Made by a program: the position numbers and the translations under genes. The notes under the pieces were generated by a model that was given only the letters and a program-made list of their open reading frames with translations, was not told where the DNA came from and made no database searches. This document shows positions 10,163-20,035 of a stretch of 64,000 bases of DNA, piece after piece (the first letter of the stretch is position 1; every line of letters begins with the position of its first letter). This stretch comes from Rhizobium rosettiformans (GTDB lineage Bacteria > Pseudomonadota > Alphaproteobacteria > Rhizobiales > Rhizobiaceae), in contig NZ_CP032405.1 of NCBI RefSeq assembly GCF_016806065.1, positions 186,001 to 250,000 of the forward strand, given 5' to 3'.

Positions 10163-10195
10163 CAAAACAAAAGGGGCCGCTCGAAAGCGGCCCCT
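10163..10195 (-). terminator. Terminator of the gltB-vapBC-gltD unit (minus), possibly bidirectional
   Basis: A perfect 10-bp stem pairs 10172-10181 with 10186-10195 around a CGAA loop. On the minus strand it is followed by TTTTGTTTT, which fits termination of gltD. On the plus strand, after the DUF459 gene, the T-tract is poor. Confidence 0.8.
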
Positions 10196-10217
10196 AATCG
10201 TTTGGCAAACCGTAGGC

Positions 10218-11672
10218 TCAGCGCGGCAGCACGCTCTCACCCATCAGCGCCTCGTCGATGGCGCGAGCGGCCTGGCGTCCTTCGCGGATCGCCCAGACGA
10301 CCAGCGACTGGCCGCGACGGGCGTCACCTGCGACCCAGACCTTGTCGATCGAAGAACGGTAGTCCTTGTCGTTGGCAACGACATTGGTCGAGCCGCGACG
10401 GTCGGTGTTGAGTTCGAGCTTGCCGTCGAGATCCTTCAGCACGCTGTCGGTGAACGGGCCGGAGAAACCGATGGCGATGAAGGCGAGATCGGCCTTGATG
10501 ATGAACTCGGTGCCGGGGATCGGCTTGCGGCGCTCATCGACCTGGCAGCACTTCACGCCGGTCAACACGCCGTCTTCGCCGACGAATTCAAGCGTTGCCA
10601 CCTGGAATTCACGGTTGGCGCCTTCAGCCTGGCTGGACGAGGTGCGCATCTTGGTCGCCCAGAAGGGCCAGACAGCGAGCTTGTCTTCCGTCTGCGGCGG
10701 ACGCGGACGGATGTCGAGCTGGGTCACCTTGACGGCGCCTTGGCGGAAGGCCGTGCCGACGCAGTCAGACGCCGTGTCGCCGCCACCGACGACGACGACA
10801 TGCTTGCCGCCGGCAAGGATCGGATCGGCGGGCCAGCCGACGCTGTCGATGTTTTCGCGGCCGACGCGCCGGTTCTGTTGCACGAGATAGGGCATGGCAT
10901 CATGCACGCCATGGAACTCGACGCCGGGAATGCCAGCCTCGCGCGGCGTTTCCGAACCACCGCAATAGAGGACTGCGTCGTAATCCGCGCGCAGCTTCTC
11001 GACGGTCACGTCGACGCCGACATTGACGCCGCAATGGAAAGTGACATTTTCGCCCTGCATCTGCTCGACGCGACGATCGATGAAGTTCTTCTCCATCTTG
11101 AAGTCCGGAATGCCGTAGCGCAGCAGACCACCAGGCTTGGTTTCGCGCTCGTAGACATGCACCTCGTGGCCGGCGCGGCCGAGCTGCTGGGCGGCGGCGA
11201 GACCAGAGGGACCGGAGCCGATGATCGCGACCTTCTTGCCGGTGTGGATCGTTGCCGGCTGCGGCACGATGAAGCCGAGTTCATAGGCCTTGTCGGCAAT
11301 CGCCTGCTCGACGGTCTTGATGGCGACCGGCGTGTCCTCGAGGTTCAGCGTGCAGGCTTCCTCGCAAGGAGCCGGGCAAACACGACCGGTGAATTCCGGG
11401 AAATTGTTCGTCGAGTGGAGGTTGCGGATCGCCTCCTCCCACTTGTTGTTGTAGACGAGGTCGTTCCAATCAGGGATCTGATTATGCACCGGACAGCCGG
11501 TCGGACCGTGGCAATAGGGAATGCCGCAATCCATGCAGCGCGCCGCCTGCTTCGTCACCTCGGCATCCGACATGGGGATCGTGAATTCGCGGAAATGGCG
11601 GATGCGGTCGGAGGCCGGCTGATACTTCGCCACCTGCCGGTCGATTTCCATGAAACCTGTAACCTTGCCCAT
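10218..11672 (-). CDS. gltD: Glutamate synthase [NADPH] small subunit
   Basis: Beta subunit of GOGAT (484 residues), which feeds NADPH electrons through FAD and iron-sulfur clusters to GltB. The N-terminal cysteine region CMDCGIPYCHGPTGCP is followed by an FAD site (VAIIGSGPSGLAAAQQLG) and an NADPH site (VVVVGGGDTASDCVGTA). The start at 11672 has AGGAAAG upstream; an in-frame ATG at 11687 is less likely. The gene normally follows gltB directly; here a vapBC module lies between, with only 24 bases between the vapC stop and this start. Confidence 0.96.
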   Translation of the reverse strand: MGKVTGFMEIDRQVAKYQPASDRIRHFREFTIPMSDAEVTKQAARCMDCGIPYCHGPTGCPVHNQIPDWNDLVYNNKWEEAIRNLHSTNNFPEFTGRVCPAPCEEACTLNLEDTPVAIKTVEQAIADKAYELGFIVPQPATIHTGKKVAIIGSGPSGLAAAQQLGRAGHEVHVYERETKPGGLLRYGIPDFKMEKNFIDRRVEQMQGENVTFHCGVNVGVDVTVEKLRADYDAVLYCGGSETPREAGIPGVEFHGVHDAMPYLVQQNRRVGRENIDSVGWPADPILAGGKHVVVVGGGDTASDCVGTAFRQGAVKVTQLDIRPRPPQTEDKLAVWPFWATKMRTSSSQAEGANREFQVATLEFVGEDGVLTGVKCCQVDERRKPIPGTEFIIKADLAFIAIGFSGPFTDSVLKDLDGKLELNTDRRGSTNVVANDKDYRSSIDKVWVAGDARRGQSLVVWAIREGRQAARAIDEALMGESVLPR

Positions 11673-11696
11673 GTCTACTTTCCTCAATCTCCGCCG

Positions 11697-12092
11697 CTAT
11701 CGCAGCCAGTTCTCGATCTGCAATCCCGGAACCCGGGAAAACTCACTTTCGTTGTTCGTCACCAGCACAGCGTCCAGCGCCAGCGCATGTGCCGCGATCC
11801 AAAGGTCATTTGGACCTATATTTTTGCCCTGCCGCAGCGCCAGCCGGACATCGGCATACCGTTGGTCTGTCGGCAGTTGAAGGGGCGCCACATAGAGGCG
11901 CCGCGTTACCGCTGACACCTTCTGTGATAGCTCCTCGGAGCCATTCTTCTTCACGCCGTACCAGATCTCACCATGGGTGATGATGCTGATGAAGGCGTTC
12001 TCCTCGCCAACCTCGAGAAGCCGTTCGAGCACCTTTCCACGCGGATCCCTCACGATCGCCGAAACGATGTTGGTATCGAGCATGTACCGCAT
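11697..12092 (-). CDS. vapC: PIN-domain toxin ribonuclease (VapC family)
   Basis: Toxin of 131 residues belonging to the PIN-domain RNases of type II toxin-antitoxin systems. The acidic active-site positions are visible: LDTN (Asp6), GEIWYG (Glu), NDLWIAAHAL (Asp), then TNNESEF, where a second Asp is often seen and Asn/Glu stand here. Its ATG shares one base with the antitoxin stop codon (TGATG), so the pair is translationally coupled. The module lies inside the glutamate synthase operon. VapC enzymes usually cut initiator tRNA or rRNA; the target here is not known. Confidence 0.92.
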   Translation of the reverse strand: MRYMLDTNIVSAIVRDPRGKVLERLLEVGEENAFISIITHGEIWYGVKKNGSEELSQKVSAVTRRLYVAPLQLPTDQRYADVRLALRQGKNIGPNDLWIAAHALALDAVLVTNNESEFSRVPGLQIENWLR

Positions 12093-12364
12093 CAGATCTC
12101 GACCTCGCCGAGCGGTGCCAGATCATCGTCATTCTCAACGAAATCCTCTCCGCTCCAGGCTTCCGCCTGCTTGAGATACTCGATCAACCCGGCAGTCACT
12201 GCCGTCCGCATCAGGATTGAACCATCCGGTTGCCGCACCATGATGGCGCGATCACCTTCAAGATCGAATTCCTTCGGGATGCGAACAGCCCGGCTTCGAC
12301 CATTCTTGAAGATGGCGACTGCAACCTCGCCACCTTCACCAGCGTCTTTCAAATGCTCGTTCAT
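12092..12364 (-). CDS. vapB: AbrB-type antitoxin (VapB family)
   Basis: Antitoxin of 90 residues with a SpoVT/AbrB-like swapped-hairpin DNA-binding region (KNGRSRAVRIPKEFDLEGDRAIMVRQPDG) and an acidic C-terminal tail (SGEDFVENDDDLAPLGEVEI) that would neutralise VapC. The start at 12364 lies 14 bases inside a perfect palindrome that probably is its own operator. The longer open frame upstream runs into gltB and is not credible. Confidence 0.9.
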   Translation of the reverse strand: MNEHLKDAGEGGEVAVAIFKNGRSRAVRIPKEFDLEGDRAIMVRQPDGSILMRTAVTAGLIEYLKQAEAWSGEDFVENDDDLAPLGEVEI

Positions 12365-12378
12365 ATCGGACCCCACGT

Positions 12379-12405
12379 TTGTGATATGCTGACAGCATAT
12401 CACAA
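12379..12405 (-). promoter_or_regulatory. vapBC promoter/operator palindrome
   Basis: A perfect 12-bp inverted repeat with half site TTGTGATATGCT (12379-12390) and its complement (12394-12405) is separated by 3 bases. Read on the minus strand, each arm contains TATGCT or TATCAC, and the sequence TG-A-TATGCT forms an extended -10 element. It sits 14 bases upstream of vapB and 17 bases after the gltB stop, the usual position of a toxin-antitoxin autoregulatory operator. Confidence 0.75.
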
Positions 12406-12422
12406 CATTTGGACCTGTAGAA

Positions 12423-15400
12423 CTATTCCGCAGCCACGCCCATGCGCATACGTTCCATCTCCTCAAGCGCACGGCGGTATTCCACCGGCATGACCTTGCG
12501 GAACTTCGGACGATACTCGGCCCAGCTGTCGAGGATCTGCTTGGCACGGTTCGAGCCCGTATAGTGCAGATGGTTCGAGATCAGCTGGTAGAGGCGCTCC
12601 TCGTCGTGGCGGGTCATGTCGCCCGACACGTCAACAAGGCCCTTGTGCATGAGGTCGCCGCCGTGGTGGTGCAGCTTCTCCAGCATGTCGTCCTCTTCCG
12701 GAACCGGCTCGAGTTCAACCATGGCCATGTTGCAGCGCTTTGCGAAATCGCCGCTCTCGTCGAGCACGTAAGCCACACCGCCCGACATGCCGGCTGCGAA
12801 GTTGCGGCCGGTTTCACCGAGCACGACGACCACGCCGCCCGTCATGTATTCGCAGCCGTGGTCACCCACGCCCTCGACGACGGCAATCGCACCCGAGTTA
12901 CGCACAGCGAAACGTTCGCCGGCCACACCACGGAAATAGCATTCGCCGGAGATCGCGCCGTAAAGCACGGTATTGCCGACGATGATCGAGTTCTCCGCGA
13001 TGATACGGGCATTCTCCGGCGGGCGCACCACGATGCGGCCACCCGAAAGGCCCTTGCCGACATAGTCGTTGCCATCGCCCACGAGATCGAAGGTGATACC
13101 GCGCGCGAGGAATGCGCCGAAGGACTGACCGGCCGTGCCGTTCAGCGTGACATGGATGGTGTCATCCTTCAGCCCCTTGTGGCCGTAGCGCTTGGCGACT
13201 TCGCCAGAGAGCATGGCACCGGCCGAGCGGTCGACATTCTTGATATCGACGTCGAAGACGACAGGCTGCTTGGCCTCCAGCGCCGGCATCGCCTTCTCGA
13301 TCAGCTTGCGATCGAGAATGTCGATGATCGGATGGTTCTGACGCTCGGTCCAGTAGGTGGCGGACTTCGGCGCATCGACCTTGTGGAAGATCTTCGAGAA
13401 ATCGAGCCCCTTGGCCTTCCAGTGGGCGAGCATCTCGTCCTTTTCCAGAAGCTCGGAAGCACCGATGATCTCGTCGAGCTTGGTCACGCCAAGCGACGCC
13501 AGGATCTCGCGCACTTCTTCAGCCACGAAGAAGAAGTAGTTGATCACGTGCTCGGGCGTGCCCTTGAAGCGCTTGCGCAGAACCGGATCCTGGGTGGCGA
13601 CGCCAACCGGGCAGGTATTGAGATGGCACTTGCGCATCATGATGCAGCCGGCCGCAATCAGCGGAGCCGTCGCAAAGCCGAATTCGTCGGCACCCAGCAG
13701 CGCGCCGATAATGACGTCACGGCCGGTCTTCAGACCACCGTCGACCTGCAGGGCGATGCGTGAACGCAGACCGTTGAGGACCAGCGTCTGCTGTGTCTCG
13801 GCAAGACCGATTTCCCATGGCGAACCGGCGTGCTTCAGCGAGGTGAGCGGCGATGCACCCGTGCCGCCATCGAAGCCCGAGACCGTGATATGGTCGGCGC
13901 GTGCCTTGGCAACGCCAGCGGCAACCGTGCCGACGCCGACTTCCGAGACCAGCTTGACCGAGACATCGGCTTCCGGGTTGACGTTCTTCAGGTCGTAGAT
14001 CAGCTGGGCCAGATCTTCGATCGAGTAGATGTCATGATGCGGCGGCGGCGAAATGAGGCCAACGCCCGGCGTCGAATGACGGGTCTTGGCAACCGTCGCA
14101 TCGACCTTGTGGCCGGGCAGCTGGCCGCCCTCGCCGGGCTTTGCACCCTGGGCGACCTTGATCTGCAATACGTCGGCATTGACCAGGTATTCGGTGGTCA
14201 CACCGAAGCGGCCTGATGCGATCTGCTTGATCGCCGAACGCTCTGGGTTCGAGGAACCGTCAGCGAGCGGGAGGTAACGATCGCTTTCCTCGCCACCTTC
14301 ACCTGTGTTCGACTTGCCGCCGATCTTGTTCATGGCAATCGCGAGCGTGGTATGCGCCTCGCGGCTGATCGAGCCGAAGGACATGGCACCCGTCGAGAAG
14401 CGCTTGACGATATCGACAGCAGGCTCGACCTCGTCGATCGATACAGGCTTGCGTCCGAGGTCTTCGGCCTTCTTGATCTTGAACAGGCCACGGATGGTGT
14501 TCATCCTGAGATTGCTGTCATTCACCATTTCGGCGAATTCGCGGTATCGGTCCTGGCTGTTGCCGCGTACGGCATGCTGCAGCGACGCGATCGAATCAGG
14601 GCTCCAGGCATGGTTTTCGCCACGCATGCGGTAGGCATATTCACCGCCGACATCGAGCGTGCTGGCGAGAACCGGATCCTTGCCGAAGGCCGAGAGGTGA
14701 CGAGTGACCGTTTCCTCGGCGATCTCCTCGAGGCCGATGCCCTCGATGGTCGTCGCGGTGCCGAAGAAATACTTGTCGACCAGCGCCGATGAAAGACCAA
14801 TCGCGTCGAAGATCTGCGCTCCGCAATAGGACTGGTAGGTCGAGATGCCCATCTTGGACATGACCTTCAGAATGCCCTTACCCACAGCCTTGATGTAGCG
14901 ATAGACGACTTCGTCTTCAGACACTTCCTTGGGGAATTCGCCATGCTTGTGCATGTCGAGCAGCGTGTCGAAGGCGAGATAGGGGTTGATCGCCTCGGCG
15001 CCGAAGCCCGCGAGACAGCAGAAATGATGCACTTCGCGCGGCTCGCCGGATTCGACCACGAGACCGACCGAGGTGCGCAAACCCTTGCGGATCAGGTGGT
15101 GATGGACGGCAGCGGTCGCGAGCAGCGCCGGGATGGCGATCCGGTCCGGGCCAATCTGACGGTCGGAAAGCACGATGATGTTGTAGCCGCCGCGCACGGC
15201 CGCTTCCGCCCGCTCGCACAACCGATCGAGCATTTCCGGCATGCCTTCGGCACCACGGCTGACATCATAGGTGAAGTCGAGCGTCTTGGTATCGAAGCGA
15301 TCCTCGACATGACCGATCGAGCGGATCTTTTCCAGATCGCCATTGGTCAGGATCGGCTGACGCACTTCCATGCGCTTGGCATTCGCCATGCCTTCATGGT

Positions 15401-17141
15401 CGAGGATGTTCGGGCGCGGACCGATGAACGAGACGAGGCTCATGACGAGCTCCTCGCGGATCGGATCGATCGGCGGGTTGGTAACCTGAGCGAAGTTCTG
15501 CTTGAAATAGGTGTAGAGCAGCTTCGACTTCGTCGACATCGCCGAGATCGGCGTATCGGTCCCCATCGAACCAATCGCTTCCTGGCCAGTCGTCGCCATC
15601 GGCGACATCAGGAGCTTGGTGTCTTCGGTGGTGTAGCCGAAGGCCTGCTGACGATCGAGGAGCGACACGTCGCGGCGAAGCGCGCGCGGCTCTACCGGCT
15701 TCAGGTCTTCGAGGATCAGCTGGGTGCGATCCAGCCACTCGCGATACGGATGGCTCTTGGCAAGGCTCGACTTCACCTCTTCGTCCGAGATGATGCGACC
15801 TTCCGCCATGTCGATCAAGAGCATCTTGCCCGGCTGCAAACGCCACTTCTTGACGATGCGCTCTTCCGGCACCGGCAGAGTACCGGCTTCGGAAGCCAGG
15901 ATGACGCGATCGTCGTCAGTCACCAGATAACGGGCCGGACGCAGGCCGTTGCGGTCGAGCGTCGCGCCGATCTGGCGACCATCGGTGAAGCAGACGGCAG
16001 CGGGGCCATCCCACGGCTCCATGAGAGCGGCGTGATACTCGTAGAAGGCCTTCCGTTCAGGGCTCATCAGCTGGTTGCCTGCCCAGGCTTCCGGGATCAG
16101 CATCATCACGGCATGCGCGAGAGAATAACCGCCGCGCTGCAGGAACTCGAGCGCGTTGTCGAAACAGGCAGTGTCCGACTGGCCTTCGTAGGAGATCGGC
16201 CAGAGCTTGGAGATGTCATCACCGAACAGCGGCGAGGACACGGACGCCTGACGCGCCGCCATCCAGTTGACGTTGCCGCGCAGCGTGTTGATTTCGCCGT
16301 TATGGGCGACCATGCGGTAGGGGTGCGCAAGCTTCCACGACGGGAAGGTGTTGGTCGAGAAGCGCTGGTGCACGAGGGCAACGGCCGACTCGAAGCGCGG
16401 ATCGGCCAGATCCTTGTAATAGGCGCCAACCTGATAGGCGAGGAACATGCCCTTGTAGACGATCGTCGAGGACGACAGCGACACGGGATAGAAGCCGGTT
16501 TCCTGGCCGCCATACTGATCGTAGATGCGGTTGGAGATCACCTTGCGCAGCAGGAACAGGCGACGCTCGAAGGCGTCCTGGGTTGCGGCATCACGACCAG
16601 CACCGATGAAGACCTGGATCTGCCGCGGCTCGGTTGCAGCAATCTCGGGCGCTTTGGACAGCGACGAGTTGTCGACCGGCACGTCGCGATAGCCGAGCAA
16701 GCGCTGACCTTCGGACTGACAGACCTCGGCGATCACCTGCTTGAAATGCGCGATCTGCTGTTCGTCCTGCGGGAAGAAGAAGTGACCGACGGCATACTCG
16801 CCCGCCTTCGGCAGCGTGACACCCTGGGCGGCCATCTCTTCGCGGAAGAAGCGGTCGGGGATCTGCACGAGAATGCCCGCGCCATCACCCATCAAGGGAT
16901 CTGCGCCGACGGCGCCGCGATGGGTGAGGTTTTCGAGGATGAACAACCCGTCCTTGACGATCTGATGCGACTTCTGCCCCTTCATATGGGCGATGAAGCC
17001 AACGCCACAGGCGTCATGCTCGTTGCGAGGATCGTAGAGACCCTGTTTCAGAGGCAGACCGGTGCGCGCGATCGCCGTCTCGGCGACCGCTTCCGCACTG
17101 GCGGACCGCATGATCTCTTCGGATGACGGAATCTTCGTCAT
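12423..17141 (-). CDS. gltB: Glutamate synthase [NADPH] large subunit
   Basis: Alpha subunit of GOGAT (about 1572 residues), converting glutamine and 2-oxoglutarate to two glutamates. A short propeptide precedes the catalytic cysteine (Cys45 in [14 protein letters not shown]), the nucleophile of the glutaminase domain. The central and FMN-binding synthase domains ([50 protein letters not shown]) and the 3Fe-4S cysteines ([14 protein letters not shown]) follow, then the GXGXG beta-helix. The start at 17141 has a strong GGAGGT; the frame is open to 17270 but without a ribosome site. Together with gltD it forms the main ammonium assimilation enzyme. Confidence 0.97.
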   Translation of the reverse strand: MTKIPSSEEIMRSASAEAVAETAIARTGLPLKQGLYDPRNEHDACGVGFIAHMKGQKSHQIVKDGLFILENLTHRGAVGADPLMGDGAGILVQIPDRFFREEMAAQGVTLPKAGEYAVGHFFFPQDEQQIAHFKQVIAEVCQSEGQRLLGYRDVPVDNSSLSKAPEIAATEPRQIQVFIGAGRDAATQDAFERRLFLLRKVISNRIYDQYGGQETGFYPVSLSSSTIVYKGMFLAYQVGAYYKDLADPRFESAVALVHQRFSTNTFPSWKLAHPYRMVAHNGEINTLRGNVNWMAARQASVSSPLFGDDISKLWPISYEGQSDTACFDNALEFLQRGGYSLAHAVMMLIPEAWAGNQLMSPERKAFYEYHAALMEPWDGPAAVCFTDGRQIGATLDRNGLRPARYLVTDDDRVILASEAGTLPVPEERIVKKWRLQPGKMLLIDMAEGRIISDEEVKSSLAKSHPYREWLDRTQLILEDLKPVEPRALRRDVSLLDRQQAFGYTTEDTKLLMSPMATTGQEAIGSMGTDTPISAMSTKSKLLYTYFKQNFAQVTNPPIDPIREELVMSLVSFIGPRPNILDHEGMANAKRMEVRQPILTNGDLEKIRSIGHVEDRFDTKTLDFTYDVSRGAEGMPEMLDRLCERAEAAVRGGYNIIVLSDRQIGPDRIAIPALLATAAVHHHLIRKGLRTSVGLVVESGEPREVHHFCCLAGFGAEAINPYLAFDTLLDMHKHGEFPKEVSEDEVVYRYIKAVGKGILKVMSKMGISTYQSYCGAQIFDAIGLSSALVDKYFFGTATTIEGIGLEEIAEETVTRHLSAFGKDPVLASTLDVGGEYAYRMRGENHAWSPDSIASLQHAVRGNSQDRYREFAEMVNDSNLRMNTIRGLFKIKKAEDLGRKPVSIDEVEPAVDIVKRFSTGAMSFGSISREAHTTLAIAMNKIGGKSNTGEGGEESDRYLPLADGSSNPERSAIKQIASGRFGVTTEYLVNADVLQIKVAQGAKPGEGGQLPGHKVDATVAKTRHSTPGVGLISPPPHHDIYSIEDLAQLIYDLKNVNPEADVSVKLVSEVGVGTVAAGVAKARADHITVSGFDGGTGASPLTSLKHAGSPWEIGLAETQQTLVLNGLRSRIALQVDGGLKTGRDVIIGALLGADEFGFATAPLIAAGCIMMRKCHLNTCPVGVATQDPVLRKRFKGTPEHVINYFFFVAEEVREILASLGVTKLDEIIGASELLEKDEMLAHWKAKGLDFSKIFHKVDAPKSATYWTERQNHPIIDILDRKLIEKAMPALEAKQPVVFDVDIKNVDRSAGAMLSGEVAKRYGHKGLKDDTIHVTLNGTAGQSFGAFLARGITFDLVGDGNDYVGKGLSGGRIVVRPPENARIIAENSIIVGNTVLYGAISGECYFRGVAGERFAVRNSGAIAVVEGVGDHGCEYMTGGVVVVLGETGRNFAAGMSGGVAYVLDESGDFAKRCNMAMVELEPVPEEDDMLEKLHHHGGDLMHKGLVDVSGDMTRHDEERLYQLISNHLHYTGSNRAKQILDSWAEYRPKFRKVMPVEYRRALEEMERMRMGVAAE

Positions 17142-17285
17142 GACCTTTACCTCCGTTGAAGCCGGACTGGCCGGGCTGATTGGACCCATCTCAGGCACTG
17201 ATGGGCGCCAGCGACGACCATCCAATCCTACGCGGATCGACTGACCACCCCATGACGCCCGAAAACACATCGCCTTCGAAACCGG

Positions 17286-17312
17286 AATTAGGTCAACTAG
17301 TCTGACCTAATT
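17286..17312. promoter_or_regulatory. Perfect palindrome upstream of gltB (probable operator)
   Basis: AATTAGGTCA at 17286-17295 and its exact complement at 17303-17312 flank a 7-base spacer centred on ACTAGT. It lies 145 bases upstream of gltB and 243 bases upstream of the divergent aldolase gene. The TGGTCA/TGACC-like half sites and spacing recall GntR/FCD-type operators, but no cognate regulator is encoded nearby. Confidence 0.55.
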
Positions 17313-17554
17313 TCTGCTGTTCCTATGACAGAAAGTAAACGCTCATGCAAGAGTTGCCCAGGAAAATTAACCGGACAAAGGATGCGAAATTACGACACAG
17401 GGGCAACGGGCGAAATTTTATTACGCCAATTGCCATGGCTGCATCACCTTATTGCGGAGTTGACACGCTTTATCCGCGTTACGGCCGGGCCACATTGATA
17501 GCCATGCGGAAAGAGATAAAGTCCCTGGCATCACTCCCGCCTCAGGATAATGCC
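17313..17554. other. Intergenic region between gltB and the aldolase gene
   Basis: About 240 bases with lower GC than the flanks. Apart from the palindrome next to it, I see an isolated TTGACA at 17460-17465 without a convincing -10 at the right distance. An open frame continuous with the aldolase gene begins at 17345 but has no ribosome site. Confidence 0.4.
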
Positions 17555-18601
17555 ATGCACTTCGCTTCAGACAACTGGTCCGGCGCCCATCCCAGGATCG
17601 CCGAAAGCCTCACCCGCCATGCCCAGGGCTTCGCCTCCGCCTATGGCACGAGCGACCTGGACAAGGCAGTGGAAGACCAGTTCAGCACCATTTTTGAACG
17701 CGAGGTTGCGGTCTTCTTCGTGGCAACCGGCACCGCTGCCAATTCGCTGGCGCTCGCCAGCGTCGCCAAGGCCGGAGGCGTCAGCTTCTGTCACGCCGAT
17801 GCACACGTCAACGCCGACGAAGGCGGCGCGCCGGAATTCCTGACCGGCGGTACACGGCTATTCGGCGTGGAGGGCGCAGAAGGCAGGATCGACCCACAGG
17901 CACTGGAGGCCGCGATAGCCCGTTTCGAGCCGGCGTCTCCCCATCACGGCCGCGCTATGGCCGTCACCGTGACCCAGGCGACCGAAGTCGGCACGGTCTA
18001 CACGCTCGAAGAGCTCGACAGGATCGCGGCGATCGCGAAGGCGCGTGACCTGCCGCTGCACATGGATGGCGCGCGATTCGCCAATGCCCTCGTCGCACTT
18101 GATGCAACGCCGGCAGAGATGACCTGGAAGCGCGGGGTCGACATTCTCTCCTTCGGCGGCACCAAGAACGGCTGCTGGTGTGCCGAAGCCATCGTCTTCT
18201 TCGATCCCGAAATGGCGGCCGACATGCCCTTCATCCGCAAGCGTTCCGCCCAGCTCTTTTCCAAGAGCCGCTTCATCTCGGCCCAGCTCGAGGCCTATCT
18301 CGACGGCAACCTCTGGCTGGATCTCGCGGGCCATTCGAATGCCATGGCCGACCGCCTGCGATCGGGTCTCGCAGCGAAGAACACCGCTCGCCTTGCCTGG
18401 GACACCACAGCGAACGAGGTCTTTGCCGTCATCGAAAAATCCTCTGCCGAACGTGCCCGTGCCAAGGGGGCGAAATTCCATGAATGGCAGCCCCCGCACG
18501 GATGGCTTCCCTTGCCGGCCGAGAACGAGGTCCTAGTTAGACTGGTGACCAGCTTTGCAACGACAGTAGAAGACGTAGATCAATTCTTAGAAGTCGTCTG
18601 A
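17555..18601 (+). CDS. ltaE: Low-specificity L-threonine aldolase-like PLP enzyme
   Basis: Beta-eliminating-lyase fold enzyme of 348 residues that would cleave threonine or allo-threonine (or related beta-hydroxy amino acids) to glycine and an aldehyde. PLP-site residues are visible: Lys204 in SFGGTKNG, Asp171 in LHMDGARFANAL, and FFVATGTAANSLAL. The start at 17555 gives the usual family length and has AGGA at a suitable distance; earlier in-frame starts (17345, 17503) would add an unconserved leader. It stands alone between gltB (divergent) and the bufferin operon. Confidence 0.88.
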   Translation: MHFASDNWSGAHPRIAESLTRHAQGFASAYGTSDLDKAVEDQFSTIFEREVAVFFVATGTAANSLALASVAKAGGVSFCHADAHVNADEGGAPEFLTGGTRLFGVEGAEGRIDPQALEAAIARFEPASPHHGRAMAVTVTQATEVGTVYTLEELDRIAAIAKARDLPLHMDGARFANALVALDATPAEMTWKRGVDILSFGGTKNGCWCAEAIVFFDPEMAADMPFIRKRSAQLFSKSRFISAQLEAYLDGNLWLDLAGHSNAMADRLRSGLAAKNTARLAWDTTANEVFAVIEKSSAERARAKGAKFHEWQPPHGWLPLPAENEVLVRLVTSFATTVEDVDQFLEVV

Positions 18602-18746
18602 GCCCAAGGTTTCTTACAAATAAATCGCGCACGTTTTACACAAAAAACCTTGATTTTTCAAAGACACAACTCCTCGACATGATGCGTTTGCCAGCCCCGT
18701 TGAGGGCTTCAACGACACCACGCATCACGATCCGAGGAGACATTTC

Positions 18747-19049
18747 ATGACCAAGACCGCCATCAATACGGCCGCCCTCGCCGCCGCCGTCACCATGGCC
18801 ATCGGCAGCGCCGCCCTTCTGTCCGGCCCAGCCGTCGCCCAGGAAAAGGAACGCTGCTTCGGCGTTTCCATGGCCGGCAAGAACGATTGCGCCGCCGGCC
18901 CCGGCACCACCTGCGCCGGCACATCCAAGGTCGATTATCAGGGCAATGCCTGGACCTATGTCGCCAAGGGCACCTGCACCGCGATGGCGCTTCCGGATGG
19001 CCGTATGGGCTCGCTCGAAGCCCTCGACCGCGACCTTCCGAAGGCTTGA
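18747..19049 (+). CDS. bufA: Bufferin precursor peptide (DUF2282, BufA1-type RiPP metallophore)
   Basis: Exported precursor of 100 residues. An N-terminal Sec-type signal peptide (residues 1-31, cleavage near AVA-QE) is followed by a core with four cysteines (37, 48, 56, 77) in the family motifs [25 protein letters not shown] and KGTCTAM. DUF2282 proteins are the substrates of a linked DUF692 (MNIO) enzyme. In Caulobacter they are reported as copper-binding bufferins in which cysteines are turned into thiooxazole heterocycles. GAGGAG sits 7 bases before the ATG. It is the first gene of a four-gene operon; unlike many RiPP leaders, the leader here doubles as the export signal. Confidence 0.93.
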   Translation: MTKTAINTAALAAAVTMAIGSAALLSGPAVAQEKERCFGVSMAGKNDCAAGPGTTCAGTSKVDYQGNAWTYVAKGTCTAMALPDGRMGSLEALDRDLPKA

Positions 19050-19056
19050 GACAGCA

Positions 19057-19085
19057 CGGCACCTGCGGCTCGTCCGCAGGTGCCG
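19057..19085 (+). promoter_or_regulatory. Hairpin between bufferin precursor and maturase genes
   Basis: A perfect 12-bp GC-rich stem pairs 19057-19068 with 19074-19085 around a 5-base loop, beginning 8 bases after the bufA stop. It is followed by a pyrimidine stretch (CTTTCCTTTCC) rather than a T-run. Such a structure could partly terminate transcription or protect the bufA 3' end, giving more precursor than enzyme. Confidence 0.65.
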
Positions 19086-19126
19086 CCCCGCTTTCCTTTC
19101 CAGGACGAACGCTTGAGGAGCCGGCA

Positions 19127-20035
19127 GTGTCTGTCCACCCCGCCTTAGAGATCACCAACCGTCACGGCACTGCCGCCCGCCTCCCCTGCCGTGCAGGCGC
19201 AGGCTTCAAGCCTCAGCATGCCGACGCAATTCTCGCGGATGATTTCCGCATAGGCTTTCTCGAAGTGCATGCCGAAAACTACATGGGCGCCGGCGGGCAT
19301 CCACACCGCATGCTAACCCGCATGCGCGAGGACTTCCCGCTTTCGATCCACGGCGTCGGCCTCTCGATCGGCAGCCCGACCGGCCTGGACCCGGAGCATC
19401 TCGCACGCCTCAAGACGGTCGTCGACCGCTACCAGCCGGAACAGGTGTCGGAACATCTCGCCTGGTCCACCCATGAAAGCCACTTCTTCAACGATCTCTT
19501 GCCCGTACCTTATGACGCAGCGACGCTGAACAGGGTCTGCGACCACATCGACCAGGTACAGGAGACGCTAGGACGCCGGATCCTGCTCGAGAACCCGTCG
19601 ACCTATCTCGGCTTTGAAGCCTCCACCATGAGCGAGACGGACTTTATTCGGGCGATTGCGCGCCGCACTGGCTGCGGCCTTTTGCTCGACATCAACAATG
19701 TTCATGTGTCGGCCACCAATCACGGTTACGGCGCCCGCGACTATCTCGCCGATTTCCCACTCCTCTGCGTCGAGGAGATTCATCTGGCCGGCCATGCGGC
19801 AGATATCGACGATGCCGGTCTCCCGCTGCTGATCGACAGCCATGACCGCCCCGTCAACGATCTCGTCTGGGATCTCTACGCCCATGTCATCGGCAAGCTC
19901 GGCCCCCTGCCGACTCTCATCGAATGGGACAATGAAGTGCCCGACTGGTCCGTCCTCAAACGCGAGGCGCAACTGGCCGAGGCGATTCTCGACCGCCATG
20001 TCGCGGCCGATCTGGGACTTCGCCATGCGTCCTGA
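19127..20035 (+). CDS. bufB: MNIO-family bufferin maturase (DUF692)
   Basis: Multinuclear non-heme iron-dependent oxidase of 302 residues (DUF692, TIM-barrel related to the methanobactin enzyme MbnB), predicted to oxidise cysteines of the BufA core. Candidate metal ligands and active-site motifs occur in family order: EVHAENY (46-52), SIHGVG (His75), SEHLAW (Glu109-His110), LLENPSTYL (Glu155), [16 protein letters not shown] (Asp188, His193), EEIHLAGH (His219, His223), IDSHDRPV (Asp237, His239) and [10 protein letters not shown]. Start is GTG 19127 with GAGGAG six bases upstream; the open frame extends further back inside bufA. It overlaps bufC by 11 bases. Confidence 0.93.
   Translation: MSVHPALEITNRHGTAARLPCRAGAGFKPQHADAILADDFRIGFLEVHAENYMGAGGHPHRMLTRMREDFPLSIHGVGLSIGSPTGLDPEHLARLKTVVDRYQPEQVSEHLAWSTHESHFFNDLLPVPYDAATLNRVCDHIDQVQETLGRRILLENPSTYLGFEASTMSETDFIRAIARRTGCGLLLDINNVHVSATNHGYGARDYLADFPLLCVEEIHLAGHAADIDDAGLPLLIDSHDRPVNDLVWDLYAHVIGKLGPLPTLIEWDNEVPDWSVLKREAQLAEAILDRHVAADLGLRHAS

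Noticed and set aside
14943..17126. A 727-codon open frame antisense to gltB (and other very long antisense frames at 43944-46829, 37624-39909, 30101-32311, 27836-29200)
   Set aside because: They lie opposite well-recognised genes, have no ribosome sites, show composition typical of reversed GC-rich codons, and match no domain. Long antisense frames are expected in this base composition.
18605..18652. Inverted repeat CAAGGTTT / AAACCTTG before bufA
   Set aside because: The arms are only 8 bases and 32 bases apart, too far for a normal operator or terminator. I could not recognise a known metal-regulator or ECF-sigma site.
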